NCBI GenBank assembly: GCA_024663395.1
Contig: JANFAH010000168.1
Location: 1-44,266 of the forward strand
Source: Pisolithus tinctorius
Lineage: Eukaryota; Basidiomycota; Agaricomycetes; Boletales; Pisolithaceae
Length of the DNA stretch: 44,266 nucleotides
Direction of reading: 5' to 3'
The notes below the pieces were generated by a model that worked only from the letters and a program-made list of their open reading frames with translations, was not told the origin of the DNA and did no database searches. The translations under genes and the position numbers were made by a program. This document shows positions 31,330-41,323 of the stretch, piece by piece. How positions within the stretch are numbered: the stretch's first letter is position 1; each line of letters opens with the position of its first letter.

Positions 31330-31882
31330 GGTCTGTTTGGGCTGGATGCCCTGGGACCAGGTCCATTCAGGCTGGGGAATCCCCCAGGATGCACTGGGAA
31401 CAGGTCCATTCAGGCTGGAGAATCCCCCAGGATGTACAGGGAACAGGTCCATTTAGGCTGGGGAATCCCCCAGCATGCCCAGAGACCAGGTCCATTTAGG
31501 CTGGAGAATCCCCCAGGGATGTACAGGGAACAGGTCCATTTGGGCTGGGGAATCCCCCAGCATGCCCAGAGAACAGGTCCATTTGGGCTGGGGAATCCCC
31601 CAGCATGCCCAGAGAATAGGTCCATTTAGGCTGGAGAATCCCCCAGCATGCCCAGAGAACAGGTCCATTTAGCATGGGGAATCCCCAGCATGCCCTGGGA
31701 ACAGGTCCATTTTAGCCTGGGGAATCCCCCAGCATGCCCTGGGAACAGGTCCATTTAGGCTGGAGAATCCCCCAGCATGCCCAGAGAACAGGTCCATTTA
31801 GCCTGGGGAATCCCCCAGCATGCCCTGGGAACAGGTCCATTTAGGCTGGAGAATCCCCCAGGATACCCAGGACATAGGTCTA
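31330..31882 (-). repeat. Minisatellite A, right arm (43-bp unit)
   Basis: About 12 units with GGTCCATTTAGGCTGGGGAA and CCCCCAGCATGCCC; inverted partner of 8349-8975. Confidence 0.85.
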
Positions 31883-32105
31883 TTAACCCACTGGGGAAAG
31901 CCCCATTTGGACCCCAGGCACTCTGTTATAGAATGTAATAATCCTGGAGAAAGTCCATGTCTGACACCTTGCTCTGGAGAATCTCCAGGGCCTGGCAAAT
32001 CTCCAGCAGTCACTGGAATACCCAGGTGGTCAACACCTATTAGGTGGACACATCTATAAGAATATATGAACCTAATAGGTTCCCCTGGGGGGGGTGACTG
32101 AAGTG
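31883..32105 (-). repeat. Right terminal 220 bp of the KDZ transposon
   Basis: Inverted copy of 8120-8345. Ends GGGGGGGGTGACTGAAGTG at 32105, next to GAGGGAA. Confidence 0.85.
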
Positions 32106-32112
32106 GAGGGAA
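32106..32112. repeat. Target-site duplication GAGGGAA (right)
   Basis: Direct copy of 8113-8119. Confidence 0.8.
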
Positions 32113-32337
32113 AGATCTACCTCTTGGGAAATGACAGCATTTGTACTACCATCGAAGAAGTGGAGCAGAACTGGCAGAGAAATGGGGGAAACAGGAATGG
32201 GCATATTTTTGATTATAGACAGGTCTACAAAACAATGAGAAGAACCAGAATCATCAACACAGAAACAGTATCAACAGAATAGTCAAGAAGAGTTACAGAC
32301 AGAAGTAAGGAATTGGGACTAGAAAGAGCAGACACAT
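32106..32337 (-). pseudogene. Gyp-0 fragment: protease region upstream of the KDZ insertion
   Basis: The minus frame reads ISLPVLLHFFDGSTNAVISQ and EVDLSL up to the GAGGGAA duplication. This is the middle of a Gypsy retropepsin and continues as [13 protein letters not shown] at 8119. The catalytic DSG is not visible; sequence to the right is replaced by unit copy 3. Confidence 0.6.
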
Positions 32338-34160
32338 TGTCACACACCAAAGGTGTTTGGTGAGGTGGACATGGATGCAGCTGATGAAATGGAGATGAAG
32401 ACCATAGCCCTCATGTGAAGAAGGACAGCCAGAACATTGACAGTCATCCCTCGCACAAGACAGGTTGGTCAATGCCAAAGGAAAAAGGAGGGAAGTGAGT
32501 TAAGCACTGATGAAAATTCTTAAGCACCCGTGTATGGCATTCCAGTTTTTGACATATCTCTCTGCCATTTCTGCAGATACCAAAACCATTCCCACACTCG
32601 TTTGTAGTGCTCAGCCACGCGATCCTACCTTCCAAAATTGGGAAAGGATTTGTGCACTCTACACATTTCTACAGCACTCCCCTCCAAAAGATGCTCATTT
32701 CACTAATTCATCTGATATGGCTGCCTCTGCATCAATCATTTCACTTGTCCCCATTGCTAGGGACCATGGCTATGTATATCTACCAGGAGTTCCTACCAGC
32801 TTCCATCCTGAAGCATCCTGGTACATCCCATCCTTGTCTGCCCCCTCTCAGCCCATCCAGCTTAGACAGCATGTTTCTTTTTGTCAGTATGACCTCTAGG
32901 AGGACATTCTTTGGTTGCCTCAGGTCTGTCATTTGCTTGGAAAGGTCTTATGTGATCATTTCAGTCTCTCCAGTCCAAGAAGCATATGGATCCTTCCTCC
33001 CTGCTCCCTGCAATGCCTTCATACCAGTCTCATCCATCATTCTTCCAAAATTGCGACAGCTGCAGTATAATCTACTGTTCTCCACTCTCCTGATCGCATC
33101 CATGACAAGTATGATGCACATCTTGCCTCCTTGTTGCAAGATACAACAGAAGGACACTCCCCCTTCATCCTCTCTTCCAACAGAGCCTCATTCATGAAGT
33201 TTTTACTTGCTTCACTGAGAGGACAGTTAAGGGGGGGAAAGTTGCGATCCCTTATGCTCCTGTCACCCCACAGACCCCCAAAGCTTGACCCCTGTTGACA
33301 TCTGACTCACCCTGTCCGCTTTTGGATGTACTATATCGGCATCAGATCAGCGCTGCCTCTGTCATCCCACTTTGGCCCAGAGGCAATCTCTTCAAGATTG
33401 ACATGCACAGCCTCCCCTAATGTGATTCCAGTGCACTTTCCCAGTTCCTGACATTACTTGACTCATACTTTGACATTCTGACTGTCTTTGACTCACCTAT
33501 TGCCAATACTTACCAATCTTTTGACTTTGCTTACTGATTCTTCACTTTTTGGCTTACTTATCCTTACCAATGCTCACCAATGCTTTCTAAGATGACTACC
33601 CACCACTTACATTCCTTATTCATCAGTTACCAATCACTTAACCAAGTGTTTGCACCTTGTTTTCCATAGGCAATGCACCTGTACTGATATATAAAATCAC
33701 TGTACTTAGATAGCAAAAAGAAGAAGATGTAAGAGAGCCCCTCTTGCTCACATTTTATCATCTCTCAGTAAATCATTCATCAGCTTCAATAGTTGAGACT
33801 TGTATTAAGGGTCTAGCTATTGTCTACTTCGTTTATCATCATCTATCATCAATAAACTTCACTCCAAGTCCTCCCTGAGCTCAGTGCAGCTCAGAGCATT
33901 GAAATTAAGTCACCATCCATCATTCTGTAGGCTGACAGCAGTCCTACCCCATTGCAATCTATCGCATTCTGCTCCCATCTTTGTCAGCAGCACCCCCAAC
34001 CCTCAGCAATCGTTCTTTGAGTGTTTGTAGCTCACAAAAACCCTTCCCAGTCAAAGGTTCCACCATCTAGGTACTGCATAGGCACACACCACTCGCTTTC
34101 ATTGTCTTTTGTGTTGGTCTTGGTTGGTTTTCCACCCACTGAACCACACTTTGACTCACA
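32338..34160 (+). mobile_element. 1.8-kb LTR-like unit, copy 3
   Basis: Plus-sense copy from TGTCACACACCAAAGGTGT to CTTTGACTCACA, 1823 bp, opposite to copies 1 and 2. It has the ORF (32510-33197), a polypurine run (33224-33240), TATATAA (about 33690) and AATAAA (about 33850). The 4-bp flanks ACAT and ACAG do not match, and the two flanks belong to different elements (Gyp-0 protease left, TGTCATAACC LTR right), which suggests a rearrangement at this copy. Confidence 0.7.
32510..33197 (+). pseudogene. Conserved ORF of the 1.8-kb unit, copy 3 (frameshifted)
   Basis: The first frame has TIPTLVCSAQPRDPTFQNWE, ICALYTFLQHS and the GYVYLPGVPTSFHPEASWYI block. A change near 32870 (QLRQHVSFCQYDL, then SMTSRRTFFGCLRSVICLER in another frame) breaks it. 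The C-terminal PPSSSLPTEPHS is preserved. A TTCTGCAG acceptor near 32570 supports an upstream exon. Function unknown, as in copy 2. Confidence 0.5.
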
Positions 34161-34329
34161 ACAGTCTGCTCAGTCTGGTAGGAGAGCAACACAAGTCCAA
34201 CAGCAGTCAGAGCAGAGATGGTTCGTAACTGACAGAAGTTGGGTGGAGTTGGTGCAGAGTGAGCAAACAACTGGTGGAAGAGGGTGTGGAGTGAGTAAGG
34301 ACTTAGAGTGAATGCATGGTTATGACAGG
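34161..34329 (-). repeat. Truncated LTR of the TGTCATAACC family (first 169 bp)
   Basis: The minus strand starts TGTCATAACCATGCATTCAC at 34329 and follows the 5' part of the LTRs at 1150 and 35921, then stops at the end of unit copy 3. The remaining about 500 bp of this LTR are missing. It could be the 3' LTR of Gyp-3 or a separate solo LTR. Confidence 0.65.
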
Positions 34330-34860
34330 TGTGCTACTCATCTGATTTGTCCAAAGGGATGCCAGTGAGTGCAGGGTCTGGTAGCAAATCATCCTCCAGG
34401 TGATCTAATTCATGTGCAGAAATTCCAGGCAACTGTGTGACCTTGATACAGGAGGTGTTCCACAGAAAATAGGGGTAAAGATGGAAGGCAGCAAAACAGA
34501 ATTTGGACATGGCACCATCTAATTCTGCCAGGATGTAAAAGCCTCCTTGGTATGCCAAATGATGATCATGGGGCCTAGGTAGTGTGGTTTGGTCTTGCAA
34601 TCTAGTTCTTGCTCAATATGCAAATTCCACATGAGGACAAGTGACCCAGGTTTGAAGTTGAAATCTTGGATGGTGTGTGCAAAACAAGTGATGAAGTCTT
34701 TGACTGATGCAAAGTGGGATCTCAGAATGAGATCATGGATTTGAGTGAGGTCTTCTGGACACTTCTGGAGTTGGTGAGCACAATGGGCAATGAGATCTGA
34801 CATTGAGTAAAATTCCACCTCAAAAGGGGCTAAGAATGTTGCCTCAACAATGTCAAAGGG
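34330..34860 (-). pseudogene. Gyp-3 fragment: integrase C-terminal region
   Basis: The minus frames read LPFDIVEATFLAPFEVEFYS, HDLILRSHFASVKDF, FKPGSLVLMWNLHIEQELDC, KTKPHYLGPMIIIW and a tail DLLPDPALTGIPLDKSD. The GSLVLMWN..LGPMIIIW part is the post-core integrase domain (GPY/F-like). It continues the protein interrupted at 41324 (MAHGIEPRL). The TSD GAGTC lies in the split. Confidence 0.75.
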
Positions 34861-34865
34861 GAGTC

Positions 34866-35248
34866 TGTGACGAGACCTAAACAACAGGGTTTGTTGTAGG
34901 CTCACACCAAGAACCAACTGAGAAGAGTGAGAAGAAAGAAGAGGAAATGGTTGGAAGCAGGTGGATTTAGGACTTGTAGACCCAAATGAACTAGCTTAGA
35001 GCTAGTTGGGTGATTGAGCAACAGTACTTATACTGTAGTACATGAGGTACCGGTGAGGCATACATGAGGTCTGTGACATCATAGTGATGTCATGATGACA
35101 TCACTGTGGAGCGGAACATACTAGAAAGGAGGAGGCACGGTAAAGGCAAGGTGAGGTCTAGGCCGAGACCAAGAGATAAGATAAGATGAAAAGATTTAGA
35201 TAAGATGAAAAGAAAAGAGAAGAAAGGAAAAGAGTACATATCGTAACA
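34866..35248 (-). repeat. Gyp-2 3' LTR
   Basis: Plus-strand reading TGTGACGAGACC to TATCGTAACA; about 383 bp, with the polypurine tract CTATCCCCTCCTT (complement) just inside. Confidence 0.88.
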
Positions 35249-35259
35249 CTATCCCCTCC

Positions 35260-35915
35260 TTAGAAATCGACTTCCAGGCAATTGAAGGTAGGGATGGTGT
35301 TAGTAAAGTTCTCCAAGGGCCCAAAGAGGGAGGAAAAGAGGGAGGAACCCATGCCATGGAGCTTGCGAGGGGCGGAAGGGTTGCAACGGTGGAAGTCTCT
35401 GATAGCACCAGGGGCAGACTTTAAGGCAGACTCAGGTTCCCAGGTGCGATCCTCATCATGATACCCTTTCCAATGGATGAGGTACTCAAGCCTACTCCCT
35501 TTTAGATGAGAGTCGGCAACATAGTCCACCTCAAACTCTTCATCTCCTTCGTGTCCCACCACCAGGCCAGGGCGAGTGACGGTCTGTCCCTCCAAAGGCC
35601 CCCTGTACGGCTTAACCTGAGAAACGTTAACAACCAGATGGATTTTGAGAGTTTTGGGAAGTTTTAACTCTACTGCATTGGGTTTGAGCGAAACAACCTT
35701 GTAAGGGCTGATCCATCATTCTGTGAGTTTCCTGGAAGGGTGGCCAGAGAGAGAGATGTGGGAGGTTTCCAGCCAAACCATGTCACCAACCGAGTAGGAG
35801 GGAGCATCAGAGCGAGATGCATCTGCAGACACCTTCATCTGTTCTGCAGCCTTATTCAAAGCCTTCTTTGTGTCCTCCAAAACCTTAGCGAGGTCAACGG
35901 TGTGATCTGTGGCTG
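35260..35915 (-). pseudogene. Gyp-2 chromodomain and integrase C-terminus
   Basis: Minus-strand EFEVDYVADSHLKGSRLEYL and IHWKGYHDEDRTWEPESAL form the chromodomain (about 35545-35400). Upstream is a TGA at 35716-35718 (TE*WIS), the same site as in Gyp-1. The solo LTR at 35921 breaks the integrase frame just upstream. Confidence 0.8.
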
Positions 35916-35920
35916 CCTCT
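35916..35920. repeat. Target-site duplication CCTCT (left)
   Basis: Direct copy of 36587-36591 flanking the solo LTR in Gyp-2 integrase. Confidence 0.8.
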
Positions 35921-36586
35921 TGTCATAACCATGCGTTCGTCATAAGTCTTTGCTCTCTCTGCAACCTTTTCTGCCGGTCATCCGCTCACTCCGCACCAAC
36001 TCCGCCCAACTTCTGTTGGTTGCGAACCATCTCCGCTCTGACTGCTGTTGGACTTGTGTTGCTCTCCTACTGGACTGAGCGGTCCGTTCTCTGAGGGGTC
36101 ATGTGACTACCTTCGCAGTCAGGTACTCCACAGTGCGCTCACCGCATGGTCCAGCACCTGGACTATTTCCTTTTCTGGATGTTCTGTGTTACCCATTCTT
36201 ATGTCCTCTGTCTACCCTTCATTTGTTGTCCAGGAAGTTTTACTTGAAAATTTATGAGTCTCCGTATGTCAGTTCCGATTCTGATTACTGTACCTCCGTA
36301 GCAGTATAAAAAACATGTACTGTACTCCGCTGTTCTTCAGTACAAATATCAACTTAGTTCCTACTCCCTCTGATTCCGTCTTCTGCCTGTCGGAGTTATC
36401 TCCGACTCTCCATCTGTACTCTCCCTCTGAAATACGAGGGCTGAGATCATGCAAGGGGGTAGTGCACAAGCTAAACCCGACGCTCCACTAGTCAGAGTTC
36501 TGTTCTTCTGCATCGGACTTGCTTCTGATCCCTTCTCTAGACCTTGTTTCGTGTCGGAGTTGGTCGGAGTAGGCCTGGACTTGACA
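35921..36586 (+). repeat. Solo LTR, TGTCATAACC family (666 bp), TSD CCTCT
   Basis: Starts TGTCATAACCATG, ends GGACTTGACA. Flanked by CCTCT (35916-35920, 36587-36591). Comparison with Gyp-1 shows that the flanking integrase sequence is continuous without it. It arose by insertion of a full element followed by LTR-LTR recombination. It is the youngest layer in this part of the window. Confidence 0.9.
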
Positions 36587-36591
36587 CCTCT

Positions 36592-37690
36592 GCCTTGGAA
36601 AGGAAGGGTTCCATGCCCATCCTGGGGTGTAGGAACGAGTGACCGAGAAGGGACTCCTGCCAGTGGACTCCTGTCGCTTGTTATTGTAGGAGAACTGGGT
36701 GACCTTAAGCCATGAAGGCCAAGAGCCCTGTCAATCATTGACAAAAAGGTGGAGATACTGCTGCAGGTCTTGGTTAAGGCGTTCCATTTGACCATTGGTC
36801 TGGGGGTGGAAGGCAGTGGAAAGTTTGGGTTTGACCCCAAGCATCTTGCAGAGTTTGGTAGTGAACACACTGGCAAACTGGGGACCACAATCAAAGATGA
36901 CAGAGGAAGGTAACCCATGCTGAGTCCACACATGGTCATGGAAGAGTTCTGCTGTCTGTAGCGAGGACACCTCCCTGACAGTAGGGGCAAAGACCACCTC
37001 TTTTGAGAACCTGTCTACCACCACCATGATGTTATTGAAGCCTTGTGCCTCCGGCAGCTCCATGAAGTCAACTGAGATGTCAGTCCAGGGACGTTCCGGG
37101 ACAGGGTTTGGAAGGAGTTTTCCTGCAGGAGGAGTCCTAGAACTTTTAGCCATTTGGCAATGGTGACACGCCGAGACATAGTTTTTAACAGTGTCAGTCA
37201 TTCCAGGCCAGACATAGTTGCAGGAAACGAGCTCCAGAGTTTTCTTCCATCCAGGGTGTCCTGCAAGCGGGGGTCATGGTGTTTTTCCAGGCAGTGAACC
37301 CTGACAGTGGGTGGGACATAAACCCTCCCTTGACAGATGTACAGCCCCTCCTTAAGGATGGAACCCTCCGGTTGTGGTGTTACCAAGGAGGCGGACTTCA
37401 GGGCAAGGACAAGGACAACATCCTCCCCTACTATCAAGGTAGTTGCCACCCTAGAGGGATCAAGCAATGTGACCCCTTGATTATCCGACCCCTTTTCAGG
37501 TTCGTGATCCTCCCTCCTTGAAAGGGCATCGGCCTTGGTCATTGAGGAGCCGGGTTTGTACACCAGTTTGTAGTTGAACCGGGAGAGATACTGGCCCAAC
37601 GTGCCTGATGATGGTCTAGATTTTGTGCTTTCATGAAGTACTGGAGATTTGAGTGGTCTGTCCAGACTTCAAACTGATAAGGTGTGGCCT
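36592..37690 (-). pseudogene. Gyp-2 integrase
   Basis: Minus-strand EKHHD, the CHHCQMAKS zinc-finger end (about 37160), ISVDFMELPEAQGFNNIMVV (first Asp), SSVIFDCGPQFAS (second Asp; Gyp-1 has SVISDRGPQ), and TAFHPQTNGQMERLNQDLQQ with the catalytic Glu. A TGA follows FVND at about 36731-36733. Downstream MSPPEQ..NLQYFM belongs to RNase H. Confidence 0.82.
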
Positions 37691-39075
37691 CGAGATAGTG
37701 TTGCCATGTTTCCAAAGCCCAGATTATGGCCAGCATCTCCTTATCGAAGACCTGGTAGTTTTGCTCAGGGGGAGACATGGAATGGGAGTAGAAGGCAACA
37801 GGTCACCAGAGGTTGTCATCACATTTTATGGAGAGCACAGCCCTGGTGGCAAAGTCTGAGGCATCTGTTTCTAAGTGGAATTCTCTATCTTGATCCGGGA
37901 AAGCGAGCACAGGAGCAGTGGTGAAGGCGACTTTCAAGGCATCGAAGGCCTGTTGTTCCCGGGGATCCCAAGTCCAGAGTTGATCCTTTCTTGTGAGGTC
38001 GTTGAGAGGCCGAGCAATTTGTGCAAAGTCCTTGATGAAGTGGTGATAGAAGTTTGCCAGTCCCAAGAAGGCTCATACTGAGCGGACCTTCATAGGAACC
38101 AGCCACTCGGTTATGGCTTTGACCTTGTCCCCATCCATGCTGACTCCCTCAGTTCTGACCACCATACCCAGGAACTCCACCTGCTTTTGCTTGAAGAAGC
38201 ACTTCTCCAGTTTGATGAACAGGTCGTTTTCCTCCAACCTTCTCAGCACTTCCAGGACGATCCTGTCATGCTCTTTTTCATCATCTGTCTTTGTGAAGAC
38301 CATCAGGTCGTCAATGTAGACCATGAGGACGTCCTCCATGTCACCAAAGATGTCATTCATCATGTTTTGGAAGGTAGACGGCGAGTTGCAGAGGCCAAAG
38401 TACATGACCAGTGGTTTGTAAGCCCCCTTATGGGTGACAAAGGCAGCTTTCCATTCGTCTCCTTCCTTGACACGAACATTGTTGTATCCCCATCAGAGAT
38501 CCATCTTGGTGAAGAGCCTACACCCCTGAGTTTGTCTACAAGCTGGGAGATAAGGGGGAGAGGGTATGCATTTTTAACTGTGTGCTTGTTGAGGTAGCGG
38601 TAGTCCTGAACCATGTGTTTCCTTCCATCCTTTTTTGGCACAAAGAACACTGGTGAGGTTTGTGGTGACTTCGAGGGGCGGATGTATCCTTTACGTAGTT
38701 GGTCCTCAAGGAAATCCGATACCTCTTTCTGTTCCTCTATGGAGAGCGGGATGGACGACCGTGCTTGGGAGTGAAGGTTTCTTTGAGGTCGATAGCATGG
38801 TCCCATGGTTTATGGAGCAGCATCCTTTCTGACTCTTCTTTTGAGAAGACTTTTAGGTATTGATGGTACTCCTTTGGGACGAGCTCTTCAGTAGTACCAG
38901 TTCAAACCCTGGTGGAGCAGAGTTTCGGATAGAGGTACTCCATGTCTTGTGCTTCCTGTTCCTCTGCTATCCTTTCTGCCCTGGTTTTTGGAGTGAGATC
39001 ACGACACTTGCGAGGGCAGCAGGACAACTTCACCTGCTTGGTCTCCCAACACACCTCCAGATTATGTTTTCATAG
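37539..39075 (-). pseudogene. Gyp-2 reverse transcriptase and RNase H
   Basis: [22 protein letters not shown] and [20 protein letters not shown] (about 38740-38600), [20 protein letters not shown], catalytic MVYIDDLMVF (about 38320), and EFLGMVVRTEGVSMD, which is intact where Gyp-1 has a frameshift. RNase H: LETDASDFATRAVLSIK, WTDHSNLQYFM. In-frame TGA at 38493-38495 and 37803-37805 match the Gyp-1 sites. Other frame changes occur near 38540. Confidence 0.85.
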
Positions 39076-39680
39076 CCAAGTGTAGCCAAGTATGAGGGGG
39101 TGTGCCGAGCATGGTGACCTGAGCCCAGACAGACTCTCAGTGTCCTTGGTAGTTCATGACAAGGGAGGCAACATGTGTGATGTTCCCTGCCATGTTAGGG
39201 GTCCCATCAACGGGCTGACCAAGCTTAATCAGAGGAATGTCATTTTCATCAGCCCACTTCTTATCCAAGAAGGTGTCATTGGCTCCTGAATCCACCAATG
39301 CTTTTACATTCCATTTCTTCTCTCATCCTTCCAATACCACTTCCAACTCCAACTCAGCTTTTGGATCTGCTGTCCTTATTTTCAGGGTTTCTTTAGTGTT
39401 CAGGGTAGGCGTGTTTTTATTATTGTAAGAGAATTAAGCACCGATAGTTTTACATCTGCAGCCACGCCCACTGGGTCGCCTCTTCAGATGGTACAGTAAC
39501 CTCTGAGTTAAATATATCCTGCTCAGTAGGAAGATTGTCAATGCCTAAGACAGAAAACTTATTATAAACATAGCCAGTGGAGACTGATCCTCTACTGGCC
39601 GAACTCTTTTCCTGACTCTTCATCTCACTGATCTGTTTATCGTAAAAGAAGGCTTGCATCTCCTCGAATGACATCTGTCA
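39076..39680 (-). pseudogene. Gyp-2 protease
   Basis: The complement of 39230-39310 encodes ALVDSGANDTFLDKKWADEN with the DSG active site. Upstream SVSTGYVYNKFSVLGIDNLP and TEQDIFNSEVTVPSEE lie in one open frame (39674-39450), joined directly to the gag C-terminal EEMQAFFYDKQISEM. Confidence 0.75.
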
Positions 39681-40665
39681 GAGAGCAAGTTCCTGTGCCT
39701 CTTGGGTTACCTCCCATATGTTGGGTCTAACAGGACCCTTTCCTTTAGCACGAGGGCAATCATGCTTGTAGTGATTCCCCTGGCAGTCAAAGCACTTGAT
39801 GTGGGAGGGGATGGGGTGAGGAGGGAAGCGGGCAGTGCCAATCTCCATAGGGGCACCATGACCGGGCTGGGTACCAGTAGGAGTAAAGCAGGGAGAGTAT
39901 GAGGGGCGGTTTGTAGGGGAACGGGGAGTGGGTTCATCGGGATAGTGATTGTAGAGGAGTTTGAAGCAATCCCTAGCAAGGGCGGCTTCACGGAAGGCGA
40001 CAGTCATCTGGAGGTAGTTGCCCTGGGTATATCTCCTTAAGGCCTCCTTTACAATAGCAGGATGGACGGGCATTTCCAGTAGGAAGCCGGCAGTTTCATC
40101 AGTGACCCATCCCTGTACCTCAAGGACTCGAAACTTTGCATAGAACTCCTCGTAGCAGGAGTTCCCTTGCGCATCGTGTGCATCTGTGCTTTCGCCCACT
40201 CAACATCCGTTTGAGGGGTGAAGAACCTATCAATGTCTTCTATCATTTCGGCTGTGTCAGGCCATACTCCCATGACGATAGCAAGCGAGAACTTGGCCTG
40301 AGTGAATCTTCCAGCTACAGGGCCTGTCATGCGGGACCACACTGCAGTACTTTGTCTGGGCAGTTGGTAGGGCGGTCCTATTCTGCGTGACCCATACCTT
40401 CATCTTCACCCACCATTCGGAAAACTTAGCGTGATCACTGGCATACTGACCTGGGTTGGCCATCACTTCTATCCTCCTCTGGATTACATCTGCAGGGAGG
40501 GCATTCCACTGGTTCATTGACCCTCAATGGTCGCGATCGTTCCTTGAGCGTCTCTTAGCTTGTTGTTTAACCAGTAGTTTTTCATCTCGAAGAGCATCGA
40601 GGGTGTCGCAGAGCTCGGTTATCTGGTCCTGGATGCCTTCCATAGCGATCTGGACGTTTTAGAGT
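39678..40665 (-). pseudogene. Gyp-2 gag
   Basis: NQWNALPADVIQRRIEVMAN and KFSEWWVKMKVWVTQNRTAL (40517-40380), MIEDIDRFFTPQTDVEWAKA (about 40245-40190), then CYEEFYAKF to KCFDCQGNHYKHDCP (40165-39760). The knuckle has the same short spacing CX2CX3HX4C as Gyp-1. Frame changes near 40370 and 40185. Confidence 0.8.
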
Positions 40666-40950
40666 CTGACAGGGATGGAGGTTGTAATGGGGTTGCTGTG
40701 GTTCAGCAGGGAGTGAACAGGGGAAGACGGATTCGATGGAGAAGGGGTAAGGGGGGGGTGGCGGAAGGGGGTAGAGGCTGTGGTTTGAAGAGCGGAGTGA
40801 GTGAGCGTCACTCAGGGATATATGGGACATAGAGGTTGGGGTCGGATTCTGAGGCTGGGGGACTTGGTGAGTACACCACAAGCCTTCGTGGAGGAAGCAA
40901 GGAATGGTGACGGACAGTGCGAGGGTACAATGATAAGAAGCTAGTTCAAG
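40666..40950 (-). pseudogene. Gyp-2 gag N-terminal Pro-rich part and self-priming site
   Basis: The frame LYPLPPPPPYPFSIESVFPC (about 40770-40710) matches the Gyp-1 gag N-terminus. At 40938-40948 lies the complement of TGAACTAGCTT, directly inside the 5' LTR, matching AAGCTAGTTCA in that LTR. Confidence 0.65.
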
Positions 40951-41323
40951 TGTGATGAGACCTAAACAACAGGGTTTGTTGTAGGCTTGCACCAAGAACC
41001 AACTGAGAAGAGTGAGAAGAAAGAAGAGGAAATGGTTGGAAGCAGGCGGATTTAGGACTTGTAGACCCAAATGAACTAGCTTAGAGCTAGTTGGGTGATT
41101 GAGCAATGGTACTTATACTGTAGTACATGAGGTACTGGTGAGGCATACATGAGGTCCATGACATCACTGTGGAGCGGAATGTACTAGAAAGGAGGAGGCA
41201 TGGTAAAGGCGAGGCGAGGTCTAGGCTGGAGGCCGGGCCGAGACCAAGAGATAAGATAAGATGAAAAGACTTAGATAAGATGAAAAGAAAAGAGAAGAAA
41301 GGAAAAGAGTACGTATCATAACA
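40951..41323 (-). repeat. Gyp-2 5' LTR
   Basis: Plus-strand reading TGTGATGAGACC to ATCATAACA, about 373 bp. Differs from its partner by several transitions and a short deletion in the GATGTCATGATGACATCA region. Confidence 0.88.

Larger units (their letters stand above)
8120..32105. mobile_element. Giant KDZ DNA transposon with long TIRs (complete ends)
   Basis: Both ends start CACTTCAGTCACCCCCCCC in inverted orientation and are flanked by the 7-bp direct repeat GAGGGAA (8113-8119, 32106-32112). The target is a Gypsy protease gene whose two halves flank the element, which independently proves both ends. Gross length is 23986 bp. Subtracting Gyp-1 plus its TSD (5835 bp) gives about 18.15 kb. 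Contents from left: TIR with two minisatellites, KDZ transposase (minus), gene B (minus), central divergent promoter with inverted leader exons, gene C (plus), right TIR. Transposase, B and C all show probable disabling changes, so the copy is likely immobile unless helped in trans. Confidence 0.85.
34866..41323 (-). mobile_element. Gyp-2: full-length chromovirus (Ty3/Gypsy), TSD GAGTC
   Basis: Minus-strand element with LTRs 34866-35248 (3') and 40951-41323 (5'), flanked by GAGTC (34861-34865, 41324-41328). 6458 bp including a nested solo LTR with its TSD copy (671 bp). Same family as Gyp-1: matching LTR termini, gag, pol and chromodomain. It splits Gyp-3. Confidence 0.92.
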
